NCBI GenBank assembly: GCA_900539715.1
Contig: UQDA01000004.1
Location: forward strand, 1 to 64,000
Reading direction: 5' to 3'
From: an uncultured Lachnospiraceae bacterium
GTDB lineage: Bacteria > Bacillota > Clostridia > Lachnospirales > Lachnospiraceae
DNA: 64,000 nucleotides
The translations under genes were made by a program, and so were the position numbers. The first letter of the stretch is position 1, and each line of letters begins with the position of its first letter. Below the pieces are notes generated by a model that made no database searches, was not told the DNA's origin, and saw only the letters and a list, made by a program, of their open reading frames with translations. Of this stretch, positions 40,714 through 50,066 are shown piece after piece.

Positions 40714-41424
40714 CTACTCCTCCTTTACGAGACCGTATCTTCTGTCCCTATGATTATATGCCTCTACGGCTTTTTCTAATTCTTCTTTTGAAAAATCCGG
40801 CCATGCCACAGACGTAAAATAAAATTCTGTATACGCCAGCTGCCATAACAGGAAATTGGAAATCCTCTGTTCCCCGCAAGTGCGTATCAAAAGGTCTGGC
40901 TCAGGGATTCCCGCTGTATCCAGAGTATCGCTTATCACATCCTCTGTTATCTGTTCCGGCCACAGACGTCCCTCACGCACCTCTTCCGCAAGTTTCATCA
41001 CTGCGCGCCTTATTTCATCCCTGCCGCCGTAATTGAGTGCTATCTGAAAGTGCAGACCAGTGTTATCCTTTGTAGATTCCTCCAGCTCCTCTATCCGCTT
41101 GCGGATATCCTCATCCAGACGGCTTTTATCACCTATCACACGCACACACATATTGTTTTTTGCTGCTTTTTTCAGACAGGTTTTCATATAATTTCTCAGA
41201 AGCGTCATGAGCGCCTCTACCTCATCCGCCGGACGGTTCCAGTTCTCCGTTGAAAAAGCATATACCGTCAGATAGTGTATCCCCATCCGCCATGCTTCCT
41301 CACATATTTTCTCAACGGTCTTTGCTCCCTGCACATGACCGTAATTCCTCGGCATTCCTTTTGCCTTTGCCCAGCGCCCGTTGCCATCTAAAATGATAGC
41401 CACATGATTCGGGATATTCATCAT
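40714..41424 (-). CDS. uppS: Undecaprenyl pyrophosphate synthase
   Basis: This is a 236-residue cis-prenyltransferase that makes the C55 lipid carrier for cell-wall synthesis. The catalytic aspartate is D13 in AIILDGNGRWAK; further motifs are HYLTVYAFSTENWNRP, LNYGGRDEI and DLLIRTCGEQRISNFLLWQLAYTEF. Two adjacent ATGs begin the gene after GGGAGGAA; either may be used. A hairpin with a T-run (41482-41506) lies between it and frr. Confidence 0.95.
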   Translation of the reverse strand: MMNIPNHVAIILDGNGRWAKAKGMPRNYGHVQGAKTVEKICEEAWRMGIHYLTVYAFSTENWNRPADEVEALMTLLRNYMKTCLKKAAKNNMCVRVIGDKSRLDEDIRKRIEELEESTKDNTGLHFQIALNYGGRDEIRRAVMKLAEEVREGRLWPEQITEDVISDTLDTAGIPEPDLLIRTCGEQRISNFLLWQLAYTEFYFTSVAWPDFSKEELEKAVEAYNHRDRRYGLVKEE

Positions 41425-41481
41425 TTCCTCCCATTCCGCCGCTTACGCGGCCAATTATTTTTAAGACGGTGCACCCTTTGG

Positions 41482-41506
41482 AAAAAGGAGGCAAACATGC
41501 CTCCTT
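41482..41506 (-). terminator. Terminator/attenuator between frr and uppS
   Basis: On the minus strand AAGGAGGCA (41498-41506) pairs with TGCCTCCTT (41485-41493) around a 4-base loop, followed by TTTTTCC. It probably separates the translation genes pyrH-frr from the lipid genes, at least partly. Confidence 0.75.
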
Positions 41507-41513
41507 CCCTGTC

Positions 41514-42065
41514 TTACACCGTCATGATCTCTTTGGATTTTACTTCTATCAGGCTGTCAACTTCCTTGATATATTTGTCGGTAAGCTTCTGCAGCTTATC
41601 CTCAAGCTCCTTTATTTCATCCTCAGAAACGTCCTCTTTTGCCAGCTTCTTAAAGAAATCGTTACCTTCACGACGCACGTTGCGGATTGCAACCTTTGCA
41701 TCCTCGCCCTTCTTCTTGACATCCTTTACAAGGGCTTTACGCCGTTCCTCTGTTACTTCCGGAAATACCAGACGTATCACATTGCCGTCGTTAGAAGGAG
41801 TAATGCCGAGATCCGACATCATGATAGCCTTCTCGATTTCTTTTATCAAAGATTTCTCCCAGGGAGCTATCTGTATCAGCCTGGGTTCGGGAACCGTCAC
41901 ATTGCCGACCTGCTGCAAAGGAGTGGGCGTGCCGTAATATTCCACGCGTATCCTGTCCAGAACATGGGGATTTGCACGACCTGCGCGGATAGTCTGATAA
42001 TCCGCCTCCAGATATTCACAGGTCTTTCCCATCTTTGTCTCAAACTGCTGTAATCTCTCGTCCAT
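41514..42065 (-). CDS. frr: Ribosome recycling factor
   Basis: This is a 183-residue factor that, with EF-G, splits the post-termination ribosome. The fold's long three-helix bundle (MDERLQQFETKMGK and the C-terminal helices) and the conserved motif TIRAGRANPHVLDRIRVEYYG are clear, as are APWEKSLIKEIEKAI and SNDGNVIRLVFPEVTEERR. The second of two adjacent ATGs (42065) is chosen because AAGGAGG is 5 bases away. It follows pyrH by 10 bases. Confidence 0.95.
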   Translation of the reverse strand: MDERLQQFETKMGKTCEYLEADYQTIRAGRANPHVLDRIRVEYYGTPTPLQQVGNVTVPEPRLIQIAPWEKSLIKEIEKAIMMSDLGITPSNDGNVIRLVFPEVTEERRKALVKDVKKKGEDAKVAIRNVRREGNDFFKKLAKEDVSEDEIKELEDKLQKLTDKYIKEVDSLIEVKSKEIMTV

Positions 42066-42075
42066 CATATCCTCC

Positions 42076-42771
42076 TTATACTGTGACCTTTGTGCCGGCA
42101 AACTCTCCCTTTACCGCATTCACAATACTGTTTTCTTCATTTAAGCCGAATACCCACATCGGCATTTTGTTGTCGCGTGCCAGAATGGACGCCGTCATAT
42201 CCACTACCTGAAGGTTCTTGTCTATCACTTCCTGAATGGATACTTCATCATACTTCTTCGCATCGGGGTTCTTTGCCGGGTCATCATCGTACACACCGTC
42301 TATCGCCTTGGCAAGCAATATTACATCCGCTTCTACCTCGATGGCACGCAGCACTACTCCCGTATCCGTTGAAAAATACGGATGCCCGGTTCCTCCTGCA
42401 AAAAAGACGACCATACCCTTCTCAAAATATTTGTTGGCTCTGTCCTTTGAAAACAGCTTCGTAAAAGAACCGCATTCAAAAGGTGTCAGGATATTGGTCA
42501 TCATCCCCACGGAACGGAAAATCTCCGAAACATAAATACAGTTCATCACTGTAGCGAGCATCCCGATCTGATCCGCTTTCGTGCGGTCGATGTGCTCACT
42601 CGTACGGCCTCTCCAGAAATTTCCACCGCCAATCACGATGCCGACCTCTATGCCGTCATCAACCAGCTGTTTCACCTGCAGAGCCACCGCCCTGACAGTA
42701 TCTTCATCAAAACCGTGCTTCTTCTCGCCGGCCAGCGCCTCACCGCTTAACTTCAATAATATTCTCTGCAT
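42076..42771 (-). CDS. pyrH: UMP kinase
   Basis: This is a 231-residue hexameric kinase phosphorylating UMP to UDP (amino acid kinase fold). Motifs include LKLSGEALAGEKKHGFD near the start, GIVIGGGNFWRGR, and TGHPYFSTDTGVVLRA (the uridine site). The start is ATG at 42771, giving MQRILLKLSGEAL, with GGTGG and AGG upstream; an extension of eight codons is unlikely. It is first in the pyrH-frr run. Confidence 0.95.
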   Translation of the reverse strand: MQRILLKLSGEALAGEKKHGFDEDTVRAVALQVKQLVDDGIEVGIVIGGGNFWRGRTSEHIDRTKADQIGMLATVMNCIYVSEIFRSVGMMTNILTPFECGSFTKLFSKDRANKYFEKGMVVFFAGGTGHPYFSTDTGVVLRAIEVEADVILLAKAIDGVYDDDPAKNPDAKKYDEVSIQEVIDKNLQVVDMTASILARDNKMPMWVFGLNEENSIVNAVKGEFAGTKVTV

Positions 42772-42938
42772 CCTACCACCTTCCGTCGTCCGCACAGACT
42801 GTGGATGCCACGCTGTACAGACCCTTTTGTTGATAAATCGCCGGCATCCCGCAGACGACTTGTATGTTGACAGTATAGCATAATTTCAGGGGAACGAAAA
42901 GTGAAAAATCTCTAAAAGGTCAGAATTGTAAATTTAGC

Positions 42939-42957
42939 AGTATCCACGCCGGATACT
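42939..42957. repeat. Short hairpin upstream of pyrH
   Basis: AGTATCC (42939-42945) is inverted as GGATACT (42951-42957). It lies between the divergent pyrH and tRNA-Gly. A possible minus-strand -10 (TATACT, 42872-42877) lies nearer pyrH with a poor -35. Nothing else was recognised in this 274-base gap. Confidence 0.35.
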
Positions 42958-43007
42958 ACCGTCAAACCGAACGATGAGTAAATTTTGAAAAATCATAAAA
43001 ATGGGGG

Positions 43008-43036
43008 TTCCCTTTTAAAAAAAGCTGTGTTATAAT
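43008..43036 (+). promoter_or_regulatory. Promoter of tRNA-Gly
   Basis: A perfect TATAAT (43031-43036) lies 9 bases before the tRNA. The -35 position (TTCCCT, 43008-43013, 17-base spacer) is weak. Confidence 0.5.
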
Positions 43037-43045
43037 ATCAGACAT

Positions 43046-43116
<71 letters not shown>

Positions 43117-43121
43117 TTTGA

Positions 43122-43160
43122 AATAGAATTCGTTGAAATTCAACGGATTCTATTTTTTTT
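43122..43160 (+). terminator. Terminator of tRNA-Gly
   Basis: AATAGAATTCGTTGAA (43122-43137) pairs with 43139-43154 with a single G-U, followed by a T-run to 43160. Confidence 0.9.
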
Positions 43161-43229
43161 ACAATTCATGAAGCATCTGCTCTATCGTGTTATCTGTCTA
43201 AATCCTCTGACTCCCCCTCCCTGCTGTAC

Positions 43230-43273
43230 AAAGGGGCGCTGCCTTTCCTGACAGGGAAAGACAACGCCCCTTT
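43230..43273 (-). terminator. Hairpin after the cohesin-like protein gene
   Basis: AAAGGGGCG (43230-43238) pairs with CGCCCCTTT (43265-43273) and an inner stem CTTTCC/GGAAAG lies within. The U-tract on the minus strand is only TTT, so termination strength is uncertain. It lies 15 bases after the gene. Confidence 0.6.
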
Positions 43274-43287
43274 ATGAAATCACATGC

Positions 43288-44490
43288 TTATCTTTTGGAA
43301 GAATTCTTTTTCTTCCCTGATTTTCTTCCCTTCCCGGAGCCAAAGGACTTTTTCCGCCATACTATCATGCCTGCTGCCGCTCCTGCCGCAGCCGTCACCG
43401 CTGTCACGACAGCCGCTGCCAGAGTGATTTTTTCATTCTTCTCAGCTTTCTGCAGCGCACCGCCGTTCTCCTTATCCAGCGCTATCTCATTTTTACCGGA
43501 AGAAACGCCTTCTGCCTCCCCGGGCTTTTCCTGAACGTCCGCGCTGTCTACGTTCGCCACCTCGTTTTCTTCCACGATGATCGCCGACGGACCGTCTGCA
43601 GGTCTTACCACAGTGACTTTATCCTTTCCGCCCGTTACCTTCCCTGAACCGATCTCGTTTTTTTCAGCCGGAGACAGATCCGGCAGAGGCGCTTTCCCGG
43701 GCGTGCCGGGGATGACAGCCGTCGGTATCTTTACCGCCCCGTTCGGGTCTGTTATCTGCTGCACAGTTGTATCATTCAGACCCTGCTGAACATTTTCAGA
43801 ACCTCCCTGTGCTCCATTATTTCCCGAATCACTTCCGCCATTGCTTCCATGTCCGCCGCCATTTCCACCTTCGTTTCCGCTGCCGCCTTCGTTTCCGTTT
43901 CCACCGCCGTTTCCATTTCCGCCTTCGCCACCGTTTCCATCACTGCCATTCTTCATGGAAAGCTCCACCGCATCGGGAATTTCATCCACGATATGCTCCT
44001 GCATTCCATACGCTCTGTTGGTTGTCTGAAAAGAAAATACCTTTTCCTGCGTTCCGCCTTCCCCGTCACTGTCAATCGTTTCAGAGATGACCTCTACCGT
44101 CGCCAGAGCAGCTTCCGACTTCGCCTTTATGACAACATTGCCAAGCCGCAGTTCGTCTCCGGCTCCGAATATACTTTTTCCGGACGCCGCATAAACATAC
44201 AGCACGCCGTCCACATAGCGGCTTCCTGTCACCTCTGCAGGGATTTCCTCTGAAAACTCAAAGGAAACATCCGCTTCCCCTTCTGTCACAGTCACCTTCA
44301 GCTTCAGTGCTACCGCTGTGGTCTGCTCCGCAGATGCATGTTCTGCCACAACTGTGACTGCAGCGCTCTGCTCATCTGTTTTTTCTAGCGTCACCCTGTC
44401 CTTCCCTGCTGCCAGTACTGACACGGGAAGGAGAAGCCCCAGCGCACAAAGCGCTGTGCCTATCCTTTTTTTCCATTTATTCACATTCAT
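43288..44490 (-). CDS. Membrane-anchored surface protein with cohesin-like domain
   Basis: This is a 400-residue protein. A signal peptide (about 1-28, ending VSVLAAG) leads to a beta-rich domain (about 30-165) that resembles cohesin/type III carbohydrate-binding-like folds: TTAVALKLKVTVTEGEADVSF, VDGVLYVYAAS and LRLGNVVIKAKSEA. A Gly/Asn/Glu-rich linker follows (about 180-230), then a proline-containing region and a C-terminal membrane span (about 358-380) with a basic tail (KKNSSKR). It overlaps the M60/dockerin gene by 4 bases. Because that partner has a dockerin but no anchor, this protein may hold it at the cell surface. The cohesin call is by pattern only; an Ig-like domain is the alternative. 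Confidence 0.65.
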   Translation of the reverse strand: MNVNKWKKRIGTALCALGLLLPVSVLAAGKDRVTLEKTDEQSAAVTVVAEHASAEQTTAVALKLKVTVTEGEADVSFEFSEEIPAEVTGSRYVDGVLYVYAASGKSIFGAGDELRLGNVVIKAKSEAALATVEVISETIDSDGEGGTQEKVFSFQTTNRAYGMQEHIVDEIPDAVELSMKNGSDGNGGEGGNGNGGGNGNEGGSGNEGGNGGGHGSNGGSDSGNNGAQGGSENVQQGLNDTTVQQITDPNGAVKIPTAVIPGTPGKAPLPDLSPAEKNEIGSGKVTGGKDKVTVVRPADGPSAIIVEENEVANVDSADVQEKPGEAEGVSSGKNEIALDKENGGALQKAEKNEKITLAAAVVTAVTAAAGAAAGMIVWRKKSFGSGKGRKSGKKKNSSKR

Positions 44491-47400
44491 TCTCCTGCGT
44501 TGCTTTTACCATTTCCGGAAATCTCTATCTCTCCCAGTTTTTCCGGAAGAAGCATCTTTACCGTATCGCTCACCAGCCGCTGCCCTTCATTGGTCATCGC
44601 ATCGTCCACCCGATACAGCTCTGCCCGTACATTTCCGGACAGTTTGGGAATTTCTCCGTTTTTATCAGGTTCTATCCAATAAATCCATATACCGTCGCTG
44701 ACTTCTCCGAGCAGGCCGTTTTCCGGTACATCTGCCAAAATAATCTGCGCTGCATTTACCGCGCCGTCCTCATCCGTTCCTCCGACGATATTTCCTTCGT
44801 CATCATAAACAAGGACTACATTATATGCCGGATTTCCTTTATATCTGCCCATGAATACAAGAGAGCCTGCCGGAATCGAATGCTGTCCGTCATATTCATA
44901 TTCCTTTGCCAGAATACCGACCGCACTGTTTCTGTTGCCTTCCTCTACGCCAAAGCGGATACTGTCTCCCGAAGGTCCTAAAATATCCAGCTCCGTGATG
45001 GAAAGCTCCTTTCCGGCGCTTCCTTTTGCTTTCAGGCGCACATACGCCGCATCATAGGTCGCTACCCACGGGTCATTTTTTTCATTTCTGAAATATATGG
45101 TCTGGATTTTTTTGCCCGGGTCAAAGGTATCTTCCAAAACCTTCGTCCAGTTTTTTCCATCCGTACTTATCTCTACTGTAAATGCCCCTATCGCGTTCCC
45201 GGATGTTACCGTATATTTTATTCCGGATACCGCAAGGACTTCGCCAAACTGCAAAAGTACTGACGCATCTGCATTACTGCTCGTTCCTGCATATGTATTT
45301 TTCTGATAATCATAGTCTATCACGCTGCTGACGGCAGATTTTTTCTGCGGTTCGCAAGGCATATTTTCATCCGCTTCTGGAATCTCATCTGCCTTTGATA
45401 CCATATTGGTCATAACCTTCCACATGGCCTTATCATGGCTGCCGTCATGGGAAATCCTTACAGTCCCTACCTTCTGAGGCGCGGAATAATATCCGAACTT
45501 ATCTACCGCCGTCACCTCATAGGTAATCGCTCTGTTATTCAAATCCGTCACATGATCCTGCCACTGGCTTTCCGTTGTAAAGCCTACGACTTTCCGGGAT
45601 TCCCTGCCGCCCTCATATGTATATCTTGCAATTTCATATCCCAGCAGCACTTCCGGGTCCGCAGAGCTTTTGATGGAAATCGTCACCTCATTGGGCACAG
45701 CTTCATTTACCGATACCCTGCTGGAAGCTCCCACCACATTTTTACCTGCAAACGTCGCATCCGTTCCATGCTCTATCTCATAGACTCTCGCTTCGTCGTT
45801 CAGATAATAAACTGCACGAGGCTCTTTTTCAAACTGAGCCGCATATGCTCTTGTTCCCGCATCGGGCAGCATTCCCCAGCGGGTGAAGAATTCCATCAGG
45901 TCGGCCTCTGCCGCCGCGCACGCCAGCCGCATCAGCTTCTGCTCCGCGTCCCCCTCCAGCATAAGCTTCACTCCTCCGGGCGCAGGCGCTCTGGACACAT
46001 CTCTGGCATAAGTATCTACCCTTGCATAAAAGAGATTTTTAAACTGCTCTTCATAGCTGTCATAGGTCGCAAAGTTATATCCTCTGTCATACGCCAGATG
46101 GAGCTGCCAGTAAAGCGCCAGCTGGACCGCTTCGCTTTCCGATCTTCCAATCGTTCCGGACGTCACCTTTTCATAAACGTCCTGATACTGGAAGCGGACA
46201 GATTCATTTGTATCCCTTGCCGTTGTCAGCTGTGAAAAATAATTATTTGTTATCTCCGCAATGGAATATACGTTCTGATTGATATTATGCCCTATCTCAT
46301 GGGCAATTCCCCATCCGAAGAAATTACCATCCGCATATTTCCCGTTTTCATCCAGCCTTATCGGTCTGCCCTCCGCCAGATGCTTTACAGAATCCCACTC
46401 GATACCGATATGATTTCCCCCTGCATACATAAACGCTCCTTTGAACATCCTCATATAACGGATATTCAGGTGCTGGGAAGGCAGGCGGTCCTTTGCAGGT
46501 GTCTGGCTGCTGTCATTTAATCCTTTATGCTGATAGAACAAATGCATCATCTGATCCATCGCCCGAAGCGAACTGTCGAGTTTTTCCGCTTTTTCCTTTG
46601 TTGTCCCGCTGCCAAGCGCCTTTAATATCTGCTCACCTGAAACGGAATACATTATCTGATCAAGCATGATGTCCGTTGCTCCAAGGATACAGTTTTTCGG
46701 ATCATATTCGCGGTTTATGCCGCTGTTTTCCGCAACTGCCTCATGAAGCTCTCCATGCAGATTTTTCTGGTTTTGGACATGCTCTTCCAGCTCTTCTATA
46801 TAAGAAAGGATTTTTTCATGACGTTCCTCATCTTTTGTCACGCCATACAGATTCAGCACCGGCTCCTTTGCTCCGCCGCTGACACGTACCGCATACCGGT
46901 CGTTTACATTGTTACCCGTATACTGGATATAGAGCGCTCCTCCATGCTCCTGAGCCAGACTGTTCAGTCCCGGCACCGTCACCTCATTGCGTCCCACCTT
47001 CAGTCTTGCCACCTCTGCAGCCAGGGAATTCGATTCCGCATGATACTGCGTTGCAATAAGCTTCAGAGATGTATCCGCACCTGTTTTGAGCGTATTGTGC
47101 CCTACATAAATGACGAGCTGCTCACCCTCATATGCAGTCACACCCAAAGGCTGCCATCCGTTCAATCCGCCAAAGCCGAGGTGTCCGTCTTTTGCCGCCG
47201 TGATAAGAGGCGATATTTCCAGTGTTTCTCCTAACGTGGAATCCAGAAGACCTCTCGCATTGTCCAGCTCCTTCTGGAGCATCTCTTTTTCCGGATGATA
47301 CTCGCCGCTTTTTTCATCCTGCGTGTCCAGACGTTTCTGGAGCGCGTCAATGTCCTTCTGTGTCACGCTGTCTTTCAGACATGTATGAAGATTATCCGCA

Positions 47401-49949
47401 TACAATGCCAGAATATCATCTTCAAGGCTGTCATAATGATAGAAATTCACTTCCGCAATGACAATGTTGCGATAATTTCCGCTTCTTGTAAAACCAAGAC
47501 GCAGCTTCTGCGCTGTCACAGGCTCTGCCAGCTTTATCATATAGTAGCTTCTTCCGTTTTCATCCCGCTTCTTCAAAACAGCCTTAACCGCAGCCTGTTT
47601 TCCATTAGGGTTTGCCCCGTCGTACCAGAATACGGATGCGTTGCTGTAATTTCCCAGCTCTTCTGCCTCCGCAAAGGCGATATAGTTCATTTCGTAAGGC
47701 TGGTCAAAGGTAAAGGTCAGTCCTTTTCCTTCTCCGTGATACAGACCGCCGTCATCCCAGTCCTCCATCTGATAATAAGAACCAAAATCATTATCTGCAG
47801 CGCCCAATGCACTGTTTGTCTTTCCCTCATCTAACGGACTGTTCACCATCCGGCCGCGGCCGCGCGTCACGGATGCGATATGGGATGTCAGGCTGCCAGC
47901 TTTTCCCGCTTCGTTTATCAGCTTATACTTCGGCATCTGTACGGGCGTAACCGCTTCCGTCTCCGCTTCTGAAATCAGGGACGGGTCGCTTTCTCCGAGT
48001 TCATTTACTCCCGTTACATAAATCTCATAGCGGGTTCTGTCCTTTAATCCTGTGATCTCATAGCTGTTTGTCTCTATGGAGCCCACTTTCTGATAAGCGC
48101 CCTGACCTTTCTCCCGGTAGTATACGCAATAGCTGTCCGTATCGTCCATATCTTTCCACTTCACCGTGATGCGCCGGTATCCGCCCTCTGCTTTGACATA
48201 ATCCGGCGCTTCCGGTCTGCCCTCCGCTTTCGGAACAATGCTGAGCCATTCAGAAAATCCGCTCTTCCATGCGCCGTTTACCGACTGCACCCGAACCTTA
48301 TATACCTCGCCGTTTACAAGCTTCTTTTTTCCGAATGCCTGAACGCGGATGCTGTTTACCGCAGTCCTTACCTGCTGCGTCTCTCCCTTATGCTCTATCT
48401 CTACCTCGTATCCTGTGACATTGGGTTCTTTGTCCCATCCGAGAGTAAACGCCTTATTCTCCGGCTCCGGACGGAAATTTTTAGGAATATTCATTTCCGG
48501 CTCAGGAATCCGGTTTTCCATTCCGTTTAAAAATTCCACTTTCGAAATCTCTACAAGATTATTGCTGCCCTTTTGAGCCGCTGTCACCCGTATTGTAACG
48601 CGTTTCACCGCAACTTGACCACCAAGGTCAATCACAAGGGCGTCTTCTTTTCCGGCATAGCTTCTGCCTGCAGCTTCTACCCTGCCATCCCGTATCGTTC
48701 TGACGATTTCACCGTCTTCTGTATCCAGTATGATGTTTCCTTCCCGGATTCCTTCCGAGCGTATTACAATTTCCTCTACCTGAACGCCTTCTCCGCTACC
48801 GGTCTCTGTGCCGGCAAACGCTATCCCTATCTCTACTGGAGTCTCTTCTGAAATTGCTTCCCCGTCCTTTACAGACAGCGTTATCTTTCCTTCCGAGGAC
48901 AACAGGTCTTCCAGCCTGCCTTCCACCTGCGTGTTTTTTCCTGCTCCCACTCCTGCCGCATCATCTGCGACCCGTGTGGTCAACGAGGCCTCAAAATCAG
49001 TTTTTTCCCCAATCTTATCCATACTTACGGCATAATATTGAAGATCCAAAAGGTCGATGACGCCATCCTTGTTTAAATCCGCCCTGCCTGTATTCCCAGA
49101 TACATCTGCAACCGCAGTCCGGTGTGCCGACATGGAATCCATCAGAATGTCGCCGTCTGTTTCATTCACAGCTCCGTCTCCATCCACATCCCCTGCCAGC
49201 AGCGCACCCGGATGTGCATTGCCTGCCTCATACGCTACATCATCCCGGAACCCTGCATAAATTTCGGCCGTCCGGACATTTCTCTGCACCTCTATCTCCT
49301 GCTTGAAATCCGCAAACCCTTCCGCTTCCACAAGCAGTGTATAAGTTCCGGCATCCAGCCCATCCAACAGAACCGTTTTCTTTTTCGGTCCCGCCGCTAA
49401 CTCGACGCTCTCTTTCTTTATCAGCTCCGAATTCCTTGTTAAAGAAATATTCAGATCCGCTCCTCTTTTCATGGGCAGCGCATTGCCCAAAATGACTTCG
49501 ACCGCGCCCTTGGCATCCTCCGGAACTTCTATCTTGTCCCAGTCTATCCCGTTCTCAGACGCATTTTCCTTCTGAATCGTCTCCGTTTCGGTCTCAGTTT
49601 CAATCTCGGTTTCCGTTTCAGTCTCAGCTTCAGTCTCCGTTTCGGTTTGGGTCTCCGTTTCGGTATCCACCCCGCTTTCGCTTTCAGATGTCCCCTCTGT
49701 TTCAGAAACGTCTTCTGTCCCGGTCTCCGTCTCAGGATGACTTTCGGTTTCCGCCTCTGCCGTTATCTCCTCTGTTCCCGGTACTTCGGATTGCTCCTGT
49801 TCCCGACTTCCCAAAGCGTTTTCTTCCTGTGTCCCTGCGTTATCCTCTTCTGTCAGCAAAAAGCCCTTTCCTTCTGCCGGCGAAGCATACGCAGGTATGC
49901 CGCTGAACGCTAAAGCTGCCGCAAGCAGCCATGCCGTCACTTTTTTCAT
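44487..49949 (-). CDS. Secreted M60-like metallopeptidase with dockerin, FnIII and F5/8C modules
   Basis: This is an 1,820-residue secreted protein. Signal peptide about 1-22; Glu/Thr-rich repeat region about 60-125; a dockerin-like pair of calcium loops at about 252-305 (DVDGDGAVNETDGDIL and DLNKDGVIDLLDL); two fibronectin type III domains (about 490-575 and 580-670); a discoidin (F5/8 type C)-like domain (about 671-836); an M60-like catalytic region (about 910-1420) with HEIGH at 1217-1221 and a further glutamate at 1232, fitting HExxH-x(8-28)-E; and a second discoidin-like domain (about 1537-1655). M60-like enzymes of gut bacteria cleave mucin-type glycoproteins. There is no LPXTG motif or C-terminal span, so attachment probably uses the dockerin and the next gene's protein. 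Confidence 0.85.
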   Translation of the reverse strand: MKKVTAWLLAAALAFSGIPAYASPAEGKGFLLTEEDNAGTQEENALGSREQEQSEVPGTEEITAEAETESHPETETGTEDVSETEGTSESESGVDTETETQTETETEAETETETEIETETETETIQKENASENGIDWDKIEVPEDAKGAVEVILGNALPMKRGADLNISLTRNSELIKKESVELAAGPKKKTVLLDGLDAGTYTLLVEAEGFADFKQEIEVQRNVRTAEIYAGFRDDVAYEAGNAHPGALLAGDVDGDGAVNETDGDILMDSMSAHRTAVADVSGNTGRADLNKDGVIDLLDLQYYAVSMDKIGEKTDFEASLTTRVADDAAGVGAGKNTQVEGRLEDLLSSEGKITLSVKDGEAISEETPVEIGIAFAGTETGSGEGVQVEEIVIRSEGIREGNIILDTEDGEIVRTIRDGRVEAAGRSYAGKEDALVIDLGGQVAVKRVTIRVTAAQKGSNNLVEISKVEFLNGMENRIPEPEMNIPKNFRPEPENKAFTLGWDKEPNVTGYEVEIEHKGETQQVRTAVNSIRVQAFGKKKLVNGEVYKVRVQSVNGAWKSGFSEWLSIVPKAEGRPEAPDYVKAEGGYRRITVKWKDMDDTDSYCVYYREKGQGAYQKVGSIETNSYEITGLKDRTRYEIYVTGVNELGESDPSLISEAETEAVTPVQMPKYKLINEAGKAGSLTSHIASVTRGRGRMVNSPLDEGKTNSALGAADNDFGSYYQMEDWDDGGLYHGEGKGLTFTFDQPYEMNYIAFAEAEELGNYSNASVFWYDGANPNGKQAAVKAVLKKRDENGRSYYMIKLAEPVTAQKLRLGFTRSGNYRNIVIAEVNFYHYDSLEDDILALYADNLHTCLKDSVTQKDIDALQKRLDTQDEKSGEYHPEKEMLQKELDNARGLLDSTLGETLEISPLITAAKDGHLGFGGLNGWQPLGVTAYEGEQLVIYVGHNTLKTGADTSLKLIATQYHAESNSLAAEVARLKVGRNEVTVPGLNSLAQEHGGALYIQYTGNNVNDRYAVRVSGGAKEPVLNLYGVTKDEERHEKILSYIEELEEHVQNQKNLHGELHEAVAENSGINREYDPKNCILGATDIMLDQIMYSVSGEQILKALGSGTTKEKAEKLDSSLRAMDQMMHLFYQHKGLNDSSQTPAKDRLPSQHLNIRYMRMFKGAFMYAGGNHIGIEWDSVKHLAEGRPIRLDENGKYADGNFFGWGIAHEIGHNINQNVYSIAEITNNYFSQLTTARDTNESVRFQYQDVYEKVTSGTIGRSESEAVQLALYWQLHLAYDRGYNFATYDSYEEQFKNLFYARVDTYARDVSRAPAPGGVKLMLEGDAEQKLMRLACAAAEADLMEFFTRWGMLPDAGTRAYAAQFEKEPRAVYYLNDEARVYEIEHGTDATFAGKNVVGASSRVSVNEAVPNEVTISIKSSADPEVLLGYEIARYTYEGGRESRKVVGFTTESQWQDHVTDLNNRAITYEVTAVDKFGYYSAPQKVGTVRISHDGSHDKAMWKVMTNMVSKADEIPEADENMPCEPQKKSAVSSVIDYDYQKNTYAGTSSNADASVLLQFGEVLAVSGIKYTVTSGNAIGAFTVEISTDGKNWTKVLEDTFDPGKKIQTIYFRNEKNDPWVATYDAAYVRLKAKGSAGKELSITELDILGPSGDSIRFGVEEGNRNSAVGILAKEYEYDGQHSIPAGSLVFMGRYKGNPAYNVVLVYDDEGNIVGGTDEDGAVNAAQIILADVPENGLLGEVSDGIWIYWIEPDKNGEIPKLSGNVRAELYRVDDAMTNEGQRLVSDTVKMLLPEKLGEIEISGNGKSNAGE
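49563..49720 (-). repeat. Glu-Thr hexanucleotide repeat tract inside the M60 gene
   Basis: The codons for Glu and Thr alternate for more than 30 residues (about 94-125), broken only by occasional Gln, Ala or Ile. The DNA is a run of imperfect 6-base repeats. Such tracts can change length by slippage in whole-codon steps. The peptide is a disordered, acidic stalk between signal peptide and dockerin. Confidence 0.7.
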
Positions 49950-50007
49950 ACAACCTCTCCTTTTCTTTTGATGTCAGGGGAAGCCCTGTCTACCCGTTTT
50001 TGAGCAT

Positions 50008-50040
50008 AAAAAATGCGCGTAGCAAAAGACGCACATTTTT
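50008..50040. terminator. Bidirectional terminator between the GNAT gene and the M60 gene
   Basis: AAAAAATGCGCGT (50008-50020) pairs with 50029-50040 with one G-U, A/T-tracts on both sides. On the minus strand it lies downstream of the GNAT gene and upstream of the M60 gene. Confidence 0.75.
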
Positions 50041-50066
50041 ATATCAACTCTAAATCTTTCGTTTTT

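Noticed and set aside
43841..43970. Imperfect repeats in the glycine/asparagine linker as a CRISPR-like array
   Set aside because: The repeats are coding, short and in frame with the linker; there are no constant repeats with unique spacers.
49563..49720. Tandem repeat tract as a non-coding satellite
   Set aside because: It is in frame within the M60 gene and encodes a Glu/Thr stalk typical of surface proteins.
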